Part shown: piece after piece, positions 13,001 through 24,539 of the stretch
Layout of the letters: each line of letters starts with the position of its first letter
Position numbering within the stretch: the stretch's first letter is position 1
Source of the DNA: Micromussa lordhowensis
Taxonomy: Eukaryota; Cnidaria; Anthozoa; Scleractinia; Lobophylliidae
Direction of reading: 5' to 3'
DNA: 64,000 nt
Assembly (NCBI GenBank): GCA_964020085.1
Contig: OZ026604.1
Coordinates: 24,707,427 to 24,771,426 of the forward strand
Notes under the pieces: model-generated
The model's input: the letters and a program-made list of their open reading frames with translations, nothing else
Told to the model about the DNA's origin: nothing
Database searches by the model: none
Position numbers and translations under genes: made by a program

Positions 13001-16000
13001 GAAATTTTAGTTAGGACATGATGGCATTGGCGCCAGGGTGTTTTTTCTGGCCTTCTTTTTGCAGTAGTTTGCCCTGGTCCCAACTTTGCAGAATTTCAGA
13101 AAACGCGCGCTGGGGGTCCCCTAGGCAAATTTGACATAGCTCGGCTTCACGGGCACTTTAAGAGGCGCGGTTTGCAGCAAAATGTTCTGCTAGGTTGGCA
13201 CTTGAAGGAAATTTTAGTTGAGACATGTTGGCATTGGCGCCAGGGTGTTTTTTCTGGCCTTCTTTTTGCAGTAGTTTGCCCTGGTCCCAACTTTGCAGAA
13301 TTTCAGAAAACGCGCGCTGGGGGTCCCCTTGGCAAATTTGACATAGTTCGGCTTCTTGGGCACTTTAAGAGGCGCGGTTTGCAGCAAAATGTTCTGCTAG
13401 GTTGGCACTTTAAGGAAAATTTAGTTAGGACATGATGGCATTGGCGCCAGGGTGTTTTTTCTGGCCTTCTTTTTGCAGTAGTTTGCCATGGTCCCAACTT
13501 TTCAGAATTTCAGAAAACGCGCGCTGGGGGTCCCCTTGGCAAATTTGACATAGCTCGGCTTCACGGGCACTTTAAGAGGCGCGGTTTGCAGCAAAATGTT
13601 CTGCTAGGTTGGCACTTCAAGAAAATCCTAGTTAGGACATGATGAAATTGGCGCCAGGGTTTTTTCTCTGGCCATCTTTTTGCAGTAAATTGCCCTGGTC
13701 CCAACTTTGCAGAATTTCAGAAAACGCCTGCTTGGGGTCCTCTTGGCAAATTTGACATAGCTCGGCTTCACGGGCACTTTAAGAGGCGCGGTTTGCAGCA
13801 AAATGTTCTGCTAGGTTGGCACTTGAAGGAAATTTAAGTTAAGACATGATGGCATTGGCGCCAGGGTGTTTTTTCTGGCCTTCTTTTTGCAGTAGTTTGC
13901 CGTGGTCCCAACTTTGCAGAATTTCAGAAAACGCGCGCTGGGGGTCCCCTTGGCAAATTTGACATAGGTCGGCTTCACGGGCACTTTAAGAGGCGCGGTT
14001 TGCAGCAAAATGTTCTGCTAGGTTGGCACTTCAAGGAAATTTTAGTTAGGACATGATGGCATTGGCGCCAGGGTGTTTTTGCTGGCCTTCTTTTTGCAGT
14101 AGTTTGCCCTGGTCCCAACTTTGCAGAATTTCAGAAAACGCGCGCTGGGGGTCCCCTTGGCAAATTTGACATAGCTCGGCTTCACGGGCACTTTAAGATG
14201 CGCGGTTTGCAGCAAAATGTTCTGCTAGGTTGGCACTTTAAGGAAATGCTAGTTACGACATGATGGCATTAGCGCCGGGGTGGTTTTTCTGGCCTTGTTT
14301 TTGCAGTAGTTTGCCCTGGTCCCAACTTTGCAGAATTTCAGAAAACGCGCTGGGGGTCCCCTTGGCAAATTTGACATAGCTCGGCTTCACGGGCACTTTA
14401 AGAGGCGCGGTTTGCAGCAAAATGTTCTGATAGGTTGGCACTTCAAAGAAATGCTAGTTAGGACATGATGGCATTGGCGCCAGGGTGTTTTTTCTGGCCT
14501 TCTTTTTGCAGTAGTTTGCCCTGGTCCCAACTTTGCAGAATTTCAGAAAATGCGCGCTGGGGGTCCCCTTGGCAAATTTGACATAGCTCGGCTTCACGGG
14601 CACTTTAAGAGGCGCGGTTTGCAGCAAAATGTTCTGCTAGGTTGGCAGTTCAAGGAAATGCTAGTTAAGACATGATAGCATTGGCGCGAGGGTGTTTTTT
14701 TTCTGGCCTTCTTTTTGCAGTAGTTTGCCCTGGTCCCAACTTTGCAGAATTTCAGACAACGCGCGCTGGGGGTCCCCTTGGCAAATTTGACATAGCTCGG
14801 CTTCACGGGCACTTTAAGAGGCGCGGTTTGCAGCAAAATGTTCTGCTAGGTTGGCACTTTAAGGAAATTTTAAATACGACATGATGGCATCGGCGCCAGG
14901 GTGTTTTTTCTGGCCTTCTTTTTGCAGTAGTTTGCCCTGGTCCCAACTTTGCAGAATTTCAGAAAACGCGCGCTGGGGGTCCCCTTGGCAAATTTGACAT
15001 AGCTCGGCTTCACGGGCACTTTAAGAGGCGCGGTTTGCAGCAAAATGTTCTGCTAGATTGGCACTTGAAGGAAATTTTGGTTAGGGCATGATGGCATTGG
15101 CGCCAAGGTGTTTTTGCTGGCCTTCTTTTTGCAGTAGTTTGCCCTGGTCCCAACTTTGCAGAATTTCAGAAAACGCGCGCTGGGGGTCCCCTTGGCAAAT
15201 TTTACATAGCTCGGCTTCACGGGCACTTTAAGAGGTGCGGTTTGCAGCAAAATGTTCTGCTAGGTTGGCACTTTAAGGAAATGCTAGTTAGGACATGATG
15301 GCATTGGCGCCAGGGTGTTTTTTTTGGCCTTCTTTTTGCAGTAGTTTGCCCTGGTCCCAACTTTGCAGAATTTCAGAAAACGCGCGCTGGGGGTCCCTTT
15401 GGCAAATTTGACATAGCTCGGCTTCACGGGCAATTTAAGAGATGCGGTTTGCAGCAAAATGTTCTGCTAGGTTGGCACTTCAAGGAAATTCAGGTTAGGA
15501 CATGATGGCATTGGCGCCAGGGTGTTTTTTCTGGCCTTCTTTTTGCAGTAGTTTGCCCTGGTCCCAACTTTGCAGAATTTCAGAAAACGCGCGCTGGGGG
15601 TCCCCTTGGCAAATTTGACATAGCTCGGCTTCACGGGCACTTTAAGAGGCGCGGTTTGCAGCAAAATGTTCTGCTAGGTTGGCACTTTAAGGAAATTTAG
15701 TTAGGACATGATGGCATTGGCGCCAGGGTGTTTTTTCTGGCCTTATTTTGCAGTAGTTTGCCCTGGTCCAAACTTTGCAGAATTTCAGAGAACGCGCGCT
15801 GGTGGTCCCCTTGGCAAATTTGACATAGCTCGGCTTCACGGGCACTTTAAGAGGCGCGGTTTGCAGCAAAATGTTCTGCTAGGTTGGCACTTTAAGGAAA
15901 TTTTAAATAGGACATGATGGCATTGGCGCCAGGGTGTTTTTTCTGGCCTTCTTTTTGCAGTAGTTTGCCCTGGTCCCAACTTTGCAGAATTTCAGAAAAC

Positions 16001-16687
16001 GCGCGCTGGGGGTCCCCTTGGCAAATTTGACATAGCTCGGCTTCACGGGCACTTTAAGAGGCGCGGTTTGCAGCAAAATGTTCTGCTAGGTTAGCACTTG
16101 AAGGAAATTGTAGTTAGGAGATGATGGCATTGGCGCCAAGGTGTTTTTGCTGGCCTTCTTTTTGCAGTAGTTTGCCCTGGTCCCAACTTTGCAGAATTTC
16201 AGAAAACGCGCGCTGGGGGTCCCCTTGGCAAATTTGACATAGCTCGGCTTCACGGGCACTTTAAGAGGCGCGGTTTGCAGCAAAATGTTCTGCTAGGTTG
16301 GCACTTCAAGGAAATTTTAGTTAGGACATGATGGCATTGGCGCCAGGGTGTTTTTGCTGGCCTTCTTTTTGCAGTAGTTTGCCGTGGTCCCAACTTTGCA
16401 GAATTTCAGAAAACGCGCGCTGGGGGTCCCCTTGGCAAATTTGACATAGGTCGGCTTCACGGGCACTTTAAGAGGCGCGGTTTGCAGCAAAATGTTCTGC
16501 TAGGTTGGCACTTCAAGGAAATTTTAGTTAGGACATGATGGCATTGGCGCCAGGGTGTTTTTGCTGGCCTTCTTTTTGCAGTAGTTTGCCCTGGTCCCAA
16601 CTTTGCAGAATTTCAGAAAACGCGCGCTGGGGGTCCCCTTGGCAAATTTGACATAGCTCGGCTTCACGGGCACTTTAAGAGGCGCGC
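12548..16687. repeat. Array 1 higher-order block of 20 monomers, copy 1
   Basis: This stretch and the next are near-identical over 4,140 bp, equal to 20 monomers of 207.0 bp. Matching private markers include TTTAGAGCG (12964/17104), CATGTTGGCATTGG (13225/17366), TTAAGATGCG (14194/18335), an ATTAGCGCCGGGG monomer, a monomer lacking two bases in the GCGCGC run (about 14350/18490), and CATGATAGCATT. The left end lies between 12491, where the two copies differ, and 12547. Boundaries are accurate to tens of bases. Confidence 0.9.
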
Positions 16688-19600
16688 TTTGCAGCAAAAT
16701 GTTCTGCTAGGTTGGCACTTGAAGGAAATCTAAGTTAGGACATGATGGCATTGGCGCCAGGGTGTTTTTTCTGGCCTTCTTTTTGCAGTAGTTTGCCCTG
16801 GTCCCAACTTTGCAGAATTTCAGAAAACGCGCGCTGGGGGTCCCCTTGGCAATTTTGACATAGCTCGGCTTCACGGGCACTTTAAGAGGCGCGGTTTGCA
16901 GCAAATTTGTTCTGCTAGGTTGGCACTTTAAGGAAATCCTAGTTAGGACATGATGTCATTGGCGCCAGGGTTTTTTTTTCTAGCCTTCTTTTTGCAGTAG
17001 TTTGCCCTGGTCCCAACTTTGCAGAATTTCAGAAAACGCGCGCTGGGGGTCCCTTTGGCAAATTTGACATAGCTCGGCTTCACGGGCACTTTAAGAGGCG
17101 CGGTTTAGAGCGAAATGTTCTGCTAGGTTTGCACTTCAAGGAAATTTTAGTTAGGACATGATGGCATTGGCGCCAGGGTGTTTTTTCTGGCCTTCTTTTT
17201 GCAGTAGTTTGCCCTGGTCCCAACTTTGCAGAATTTCAGAAAACGCGCGCTGGGGGTCCCCTAGGCAAATTTGACATAGCTCGGCTTCACGGGCACTTTA
17301 AGAGGCGCGGTTTGCAGCAAAATGTTCTGCTAGGTTGGCACTTGAAAAAAAATTTTAGTTGAGACATGTTGGCATTGGCGCCAGGGTGTTTTTTCTGGCC
17401 TTCTTTTTGCAGTAGTTTGCCCTGGTCCCAACTTTGCAGAATTTCAGAAAACGCGCGCTGGGGGTCCCCTTGGCAAATTTGACATAGTTCGGCTTCTTGG
17501 GCACTTTAAGAGGCGCGGTTTGCAGCAAAATGTTCTGCTAGGTTGGCACTTTAAGGAAAATTTAGTTAGGACATGATGGCATTGGCGCCAGGGTGTTTTT
17601 TCTGGCCTTCTTTTTGCAGTAGTTTGCCATGGTCCCAACTTTTCAGAATTTCAGAAAACGCGCGCTGGGGGTCCCCTTGGCAAATTTGACATAGCTCGGC
17701 TTCACGGGCACTTTAAGAGGCGCGGTTTGCAGCAAAATGTTCTGCTAGGTTGGCACTTCAAGGAAATCCTAGTTAGGACATGATGAAATTGGCGCCAGGG
17801 TTTTTTCTCTGGCCATCTTTTTGCAGTAAATTGCCCTGGTCCCAACTTTGCAGAATTTCAGAAAACGCCTGCTTGGGGTCCTCTTGGCAAATTTGACATA
17901 GCTCGGCTTCACGGGCACTTTAAGAGGCGCGGTTTGCAGCAAAATGTTCTGCTAGGTTGGCACTTGAAGGAAATTTAAGTTAAGACATGATGGCATTGGC
18001 GCCAGGGTGTTTTTTCTGGCCTTCTTTTTGCAGTAGTTTGCCGTGGTCCCAACTTTGCAGAATTTCAGAAAACGCGCGCTGGGGGTCCCCTTGGCAAATT
18101 TGACATAGGTCGGCTTCAGGGGCACTTTAAGAGGCGCGGTTTGCAGCAAAATGTTCTGCTAGGTTGGCACTTCAAGGAAATTTTAGTTAGGACATGATGG
18201 CATTGGCGCCAGGGTGTTTTTGCTGGCCTTCTTTTTGCAGTAGTTTGCCCTGGTCCCAACTTTGCAGAATTTCAGAAAACGCGCGCTGGGGGTCCCCTTG
18301 GCAAATTTGACATAGCTCGGCTTCACGGGCACTTTAAGATGCGCGGTTTGCAGCAAAATGTTCTGCTAGGTTGGCACTTTAAGGAAATGCTAGTTACGAC
18401 ATGATGGCATTAGCGCCGGGGTGGTTTTTCTGGCCTTGTTTTTGCAGTAGTTTGCCCTGGTCCCAACTTTGCAGAATTTCAGAAAACGCGCTGGGGGTCC
18501 CCTTGGCAAATTTGACATAGCTCGGCTTCACGGGCACTTTAAGAGGCGCGGTTTGCAGCAAAATGTTCTGATAGGTTGGCACTTCAAAGAAATGCTAGTT
18601 AGGACATGATGGCATTGGCGCCAGGGTGTTTTTTCTGGCCTTCTTTTTGCAGTAGTTTGCCCTGGTCCCAACTTTGCAGAATTTCAGAAAATGCGCGCTG
18701 GGGGTCCCCTTGGCAAATTTGACATAGCTCGGCTTCACGGGCACTTTAAGAGGCGCGGTTTGCAGCAAAATGTTCTGCTAGGTTGGCAGTTCAAGGAAAT
18801 GCTAGTTAAGACATGATAGCATTGGCGCGAGGGTGTTTTTTTTCTGGCCTTCTTTTTGCAGTAGTTTGCCCTGGTCCCAACTTTGCAGAATTTCAGACAA
18901 CGCGCGCTGGGGGTCCCCTTGGCAAATTTGACATAGCTCGGCTTCACGGGCACTTTAAGAGGCGCGGTTTGCAGCAAAATGTTCTGCTAGGTTGGCACTT
19001 TAAGGAAATTTTAAATACGACATGATGGCATCGGCGCCAGGGTGTTTTTTCTGGCCTTCTTTTTGCAGTAGTTTGCCCTGGTCCCAACTTTGCAGAATTT
19101 CAGAAAACGCGCGCTGGGGGTCCCCTTGGCAAATTTGACATAGCTCGGCTTCACGGGCACTTTAAGAGGCGCGGTTTGCAGCAAAATGTTCTGCTAGATT
19201 GGCACTTGAAGGAAATTTTGGTTAGGGCATGATGGCATTGGCGCCAAGGTGTTTTTGCTGGCCTTCTTTTTGCAGTAGTTTGCCCTGGTCCCAACTTTGC
19301 AGAATTTCAGAAAACGCGCGCTGGGGGTCCCCTTGGCAAATTTTACATAGCTCGGCTTCACGGGCACTTTAAGAGGTGCGGTTTGCAGCAAAATGTTCTG
19401 CTAGGTTGGCACTTTAAGGAAATGCTAGTTAGGACATGATGGCATTGGCGCCAGGGTGTTTTTTTTGGCCTTCTTTTTGCAGTAGTTTGCCCTGGTCCCA
19501 ACTTTGCAGAATTTCAGAAAACGCGCGCTGGGGGTCCCTTTGGCAAATTTGACATAGCTCGGCTTCACGGGCAATTTAAGAGATGCGGTTTGCAGCAAAA

Positions 19601-20828
19601 TGTTCTGCTAGGTTGGCACTTCAAGGAAATTCAGGTTAGGACATGATGGCATTGGCGCCAGGGTGTTTTTTCTGGCCTTCTTTTTGCAGTAGTTTGCCCT
19701 GGTCCCAACTTTGCAGAATTTCAGAAAACGCGCGCTGGGGGTCCCCTTGGCAAATTTGACATAGCTCGGCTTCACGGGCACTTTAAGAGGCGCGGTTTGC
19801 AGCAAAATGTTCTGCTAGGTTGGCACTTTAAGGAAATTTAGTTAGGACATGATGGCATTGGCGCCAGGGTGTTTTTTCTGGCCTTATTTTGCAGTAGTTT
19901 GCCCTGGTCCAAACTTTGCAGAATTTCAGAGAACGCGCGCTGGTGGTCCCCTTGGCAAATTTGACATAGCTCGGCTTCACGGGCACTTTAAGAGGCGCGG
20001 TTTGCAGCAAAATGTTCTGCTAGGTTGGCACTTTAAGGAAATTTTAAATAGGACATGATGGCATTGGCGCCAGGGTGTTTTTTCTGGCCTTCTTTTTGCA
20101 GTAGTTTGCCCTGGTCCCAACTTTGCAGAATTTCAGAAAACGCGCGCTGGGGGTCCCCTTGGCAAATTTGACATAGCTCGGCTTCACGAGCACTTTAAGA
20201 GGCGCGGTTTGCAGCAAAATGTTCTGCTAGGTTAGCACTTGAAGGAAATTGTAGTTAGGAGATGATGGCATTGGCGCCAAGGTGTTTTTGCTGGCCTTCT
20301 TTTTGCAGTAGTTTGCCCTGGTCCCAACTTTGCAGAATTTCAGAAAACGCGCGCTGGGGGTCCCCTTGGCAAATTTGACATAGCTCGGCTTCACGGGCAC
20401 TTTAAGAGGCGCGGTTTGCAGCAAAATGTTCTGCTAGGTTGGCACTTCAAGGAAATTTTAGTTAGGACATGATGGCATTGGCGCCAGGGTGTTTTTGCTG
20501 GCCTTCTTTTTGCAGTAGTTTGCCGTGGTCCCAACTTTGCAGAATTTCAGAAAACGCGCGCTGGGGGTCCCCTTGGCAAATTTGACATAGGTCGGCTTCA
20601 CGGGCACTTTAAGAGGCGCGGTTTGCAGCAAAATGTTCTGCTAGGTTGGCACTTCAAGGAAATTTTAGTTAGGACATGATGGCATTGGCGCCAGGGTGTT
20701 TTTGCTGGCCTTCTTTTTGCAGTAGTTTGCCCTGGTCCCAACTTTGCAGAATTTCAGAAAACGCGCGCTGGGGGTCCCCTTGGCAAATTTGACATAGCTC
20801 GGCTTCACGGGCACTTTAAGATGCGCGG
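16688..20828. repeat. Array 1 higher-order block of 20 monomers, copy 2
   Basis: Tandem copy of 12548-16687. The offset is 4,140 bp up to about 17,345 and 4,141 bp after it, because an A-run there (CTTGAAAAAAAATTTT against CTTGAAGGAAATTTT) gained one base. Only scattered single differences separate the copies, for example CACGAGCAC at about 20187, so the duplication is recent relative to monomer divergence. Confidence 0.9.
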
Positions 20829-22930
20829 TTTGCAGCAAAATGTTCTGCTAGGTTGGCACTTTAAGGAAATGCTAGTTACGACATGATGGCATTAGCGCCG
20901 GGGTGGTTTTTCTGGCCTTGTTTTTGCAGTAGTTTGCCCTGGTCCCAACTTTGCAGAATTTCAGAAAACGCGCTGGGGGTCCCCTTGGCAAATTTGACAT
21001 AGCTCGGCTTCACGGGCACTTTAAGAGGCGCGGTTTGCAGCAAAATGTTCTGATAGGTTGGCACTTCAAAGAAATGCTAGTTAGGACATGATGGCATTGG
21101 CGCCAGGGTGTTTTTTCTGGCCTTCTTTTTGCAGTAGTTTGCCCTGGTCCCAACTTTGCAGAATTTCAGAAAATGCGCGCTGGGGGTCCCCTTGGCAAAT
21201 TTGACATAGCTCGGCTTCACGGGCACTTTAAGAGGCGCGGTTTGCAGCAAAATGTTCTGCTAGGTTGGCAGATCAAGGAAATGCTAGTTAAGACATGATA
21301 GCATTGGCGCGAGGGTGTTTTTTTTCTGGCCTTCTTTTTGCAGTAGTTTGCCCTGGTCCCAACTTTGCAGAATTTCAGACAACGCGCGCTGGGGGTCCCC
21401 TTGGCAAATTTGACATAGCTCGGCTTCACGGGCACTTTAAGAGGCGCGGTTTGCAGCAAAATGTTCTGCTAGGTTGGCACTTTAAGGAAATTTTAAATAC
21501 GACATGATGGCATCGGCGCCAGGGTGTTTTTTCTGGCCTTCTTTTTGCAGTAGTTTGCCCTGGTCCCAACTTTGCAGAATTTCAGAAAACGCGCGCTGGG
21601 GGTCCCCTTGGCAAATTTGACATAGCTCGGCTTCACGGGCACTTTAAGAGGCGCGGTTTGCAGCAAAATGTTCTGCTAGATTGGCACTTGAAGGAAATTT
21701 TGGTTAGGGCATGATGGCATTGGCGCCAAGGTGTTTTTGCTGGCCTTCTTTTTGCAGTAGTTTGCCCTGGTCCCAACTTTGCAGAATTTCAGAAAACGCG
21801 CGCTGGGGGTCCCCTTGGCAAATTTTACATAGCTCGGCTTCACGGGCACTTTAAGAGGTGCGGTTTGCAGCAAAATGTTCTGCTAGGTTGGCACTTTAAG
21901 GAAATGCTAGTTAGGACATGATGGCATTGGCGCCAGGGTGTTTTTTCTGGCCTTCTTTTTGCAGTAGTTTGCCCTGGTCCCAACTTTGCAGAATTTCAGA
22001 AAACGCGCGCTGGGGGTCCCTTTGGCAAATTTGACATAGCTCGGCTTCACGGGCAATTTAAGAGATGCGGTTTGCAGCAAAATGTTCTGCTAGGTTGGCA
22101 CTTGAAGGAAATTCAGGTTAGGACATGATGGCATTGGCGCCAGGGTGTTTTTTCTGGCCTTCTTTTTGCAGTAGTTTGCCCTGGTCCCAACTTTGCAGAA
22201 TTTCAGAAAACGCGCGCTGGGGGTCCCCTTGGCAAATTTGACATAGCTCGGCTTCACGGGCACTTTAAGAGGCGCGGTTTGCAGCAAAATGTTCTGCTAG
22301 GTTGGCACTTTAAGGAAATTTAGTTAGGACATGATGGCATTGGCGCCAGGGTGTTTTTTCTGGCCTTATTTTGCAGTAGTTTGCCCTGGTCCAAACTTTG
22401 CAGAATTTCAGAGAACGCGCGCTGGTGGTCCCCTTGGCAAATTTGACATAGCTCGGCTTCACGGGCACTTTAAGAGGCGCGGTTTGCAGCAAAATGTTCT
22501 GCTAGGTTGGCACTTTAAGGAAATTTTAAATAGGACATGATGGCATTGGCGCCAGGGTGTTTTTTCTGGCCTTCTTTTTGCAGTAGTTTGCCCTGGTCCC
22601 AACTTTGCAGAATTTCAGAAAACGCGCGCTGGGGGTCCCCTTGGCAAATTTGACATAGCTCGGCTTCACGGGCACTTTAAGAGGCGCGGTTTGCAGCAAA
22701 ATGTTCTGCTAGGTTAGCACTTGAAGGAAATTGTAGTTAGGAGATGATGGCATTGGCGCCAAGGTGTTTTTGCTGGCCTTCTTTTTGCAGTAGTTTGCCC
22801 TGGTCCCAACTTTGCAGAATTTCAGAAAACGCGCGCTGGGGGTCCCCTTGGCAAATTTGACATAGCTCGGCTTCACGGGCACTTTAAGAGGCGCGGTTTG
22901 CAGCAAAATGTTCTGCTAGGTTGGCACTTT
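20821..22930. repeat. Array 1: third copy of the last 12 monomers of the 20-monomer block
   Basis: Everything from the TTAAGATGCG marker (18335) repeats at an offset of 2,482 bp (12 monomers). The 3' portion of the 20-monomer block is thus present three times, at about 14.1-16.6, 18.3-20.8 and 20.8-22.9 kb. The left end could lie up to about 600 bp earlier because the joining monomers are alike. Confidence 0.88.
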
Positions 22931-24168
22931 AAGGAAATTTAGTTAGGACATGATGGCATTGGCGCCAGGGTGTTTTTTCCGGCCTTATTTTGCAGTAGTT
23001 TGCCCTGGTCCAAACTTTGCAGAATTTCAGAGAACGCGCGCTGGGGGTCCCCTTGGCAAATTTGACATAGCTCGGCTTCACGGGCACTTTAAGAGGCGCG
23101 GTTTGCAGCAAAATGTTCTGCTAGGTTGGCACTTTAAGGAAATTTTAAATAGGACATGATGGCATTGGCGCCAGGGTGTTTTTTCTGGCCTTCTTTTTGC
23201 AGTAGTTTGCCCTGGTCCCAACTTTGCAGAATTTCAGAAAACGCGCGCTGGGGGTCCCCTTGGCAAATTTTACATAGCTCGGCTTCACGGGCACTTTAAG
23301 AGGCGCGGTTTGCAGCAAAATGTTCTGCTAGGTTAGCACTTGAAGGAAATTGTAGTTAGGAGATGATGGCATTGGCGCCAAGGTGTTTTTGCTGGCCTTC
23401 TTTTTGCAGTAGTTTGCCCTGGTCCCAACTTTGCAGAATTTCAGAAAACGCGCGCTGGGGGTCCCCTTGGCAAATTTGACATAGCTCGGCTTCACGGGCA
23501 CTTTAAGAGGCGCGGTTTGCAGCAAAATGTTCTGCTAGGTTGGCACTTTAAGGAAATTTAGTTAGGACATGATGGCATTGGCGCCAGGGTGTTTTTTCCG
23601 GCCTTATTTTGCAGTAGTTTGCCCTGGTCCAAACTTTGCAGAATTTCAGAGAACGCGCGCTGGGGGTCCCCTTGGCAAATTTGACATAGCTCGGCTTCAC
23701 GGGCACTTTAAGAGGCGCGGTTTGCAGCAAAATGTTCTGCTAGGTTGGCACTTTAAGGAAATTTTAAATAGGACATGATGGCATTGGCGCCAGGGTGTTT
23801 TTTCTGGCCTTCTTTTTGCAGTAGTTTGCCCTGGTTCCAACTTTGCAGAATTTCAGAAAACGCGCGCTGGGGGTCCCCTTGGCAAATTTTACATAGCTCG
23901 GCTTCACGGGCACTTTAAGAGGCGCGGTTTGCAGCAAAATGTTCTGCTAGGTTAGCACTTGAAGGAAATTCTAGTTAGGAGATGATGGCATTGGCGCCAA
24001 GGTGTTTTTGCTGGCCTTCTTTTTGCAGTAGTTTGCCCTGGTCCCAACTTTGCAGAATTTCAGAAAACGCGCGCTGGGGGTCCCCTTGGCAAATTTTACA
24101 TAGCTCGGCTTCACGGGCACTTTAAGAGGCGCGGTTTGCAGCAAAATGTTCTGCTAGGTTGGCACTTT
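22312..24168. repeat. Array 1: three-monomer unit (619 bp) repeated three times
   Basis: The AAGGAAATTTAGTTAGG marker occurs at 22312, 22931 and 23550, each 619 bp apart, and the third unit closes near 24168. Each unit has one short monomer with CCTTATTTTGCAG, one TTTTAAATAGGAC linker and one TTAGGAGATGATGG linker. The second and third units share CCGGCCTTATT where the first has CTGGCCTTATT, so the last step duplicated the second unit. This is the youngest amplification seen in array 1, and it lies close to the array's right edge. Confidence 0.9.
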
Positions 24169-24496
24169 AAGGAAATGCTAAATAGGACATGATGGCATTG
24201 GCGCCAGGGTGTTTTTTCTTGCCTTCTTTTTGCAGTAGTTTGCCCTGGTCCCAACTTTGCAGAATTTCAGAAAACGCGCGCTGGGGGTCCCTTTGGCAAA
24301 TTTGACATACCTCGGCTTCACGGGCAATTTAAGAGATGCGGTTTGCAGCAAAATGTTCTGCTAGGTTGGCACTTTAAGGAAATTGTAGTTAGGACATGAT
24401 GAAATTTGCGCCAGGGTGTTTTTTCTGGCCATCTTTTTGCAGTAGTTTGCCCTGGTCCCAACTTTGCAGAATTTCAGAAAACGCGCGCTGGGGGTC

Positions 24497-24539
24497 CCTT
24501 TGGCAAATTTGACATACCTCGGCTTCACGGGCAATTTAA
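24497..24539. repeat. Truncated last monomer of array 1
   Basis: The last copy reads as the previous monomer (CATACCTCGG, then GGGCAATTTAAG) and then stops inside the GGCAATTTAAGAG stretch, where the next sequence is the palindromic element. The bases TTAAGAG belong equally to the satellite and to the element with its TTAA, so the join is ambiguous by up to seven bases. Confidence 0.9.
24536..24539. repeat. TTAA at left end of palindromic element
   Basis: TTAA stands directly before GAGTGACTTCC here and directly after GGAAGTCACTC at 29288-29291. TTAA duplication is the hallmark of piggyBac-type transposition. TTAA is also native to the satellite monomer at this point, so the left copy could be chance. 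Confidence 0.6.

Larger units (their letters stand above)
1..24539. repeat. Satellite array 1: ~207-bp monomer, about 118 tandem copies
   Basis: All copies run head to tail in one orientation and the array continues past the left edge of the window. The landmark TTGCAGTAGTTTGCCC recurs at 1, 207, 415, 622 and so on, giving monomers of 206-208 bp; the variation comes mostly from a T-run of 5-9 bases after CCAGGG. Conserved parts include TCAGAAAACGCGCGCTGGGG, GACATAGCTCGGCTTCACGG and GGCATTGGCGCCAGGGTG. The most variable part lies between AAGGAAA and ACATGATG. Each monomer carries the short palindromes TTTGCAGCAAA and TGGCGCCA, and repeats TTTGCAG and GGCACTTTAAG internally. The period is close to a nucleosome repeat length. 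Monomer-sized reading frames of 60-106 codons appear on both strands, but they come from the repetition and I do not call them genes. I do not recognise the family. The array call itself is certain. Confidence 0.98.

Noticed and set aside
155..24000. Many 60-106-codon reading frames in array 1, one or more per monomer on each strand
   Set aside because: 207 is a multiple of three and monomers are near-identical, so the same frames recur automatically. Each monomer has a stop (in CTAGGTTGG read on the minus strand), many frames start at TTG only, and the products look like no protein family.
1..24539. CRISPR-like array
   Set aside because: The repeats are full 207-bp monomers with no unique spacers, and the surrounding DNA is eukaryotic in character.
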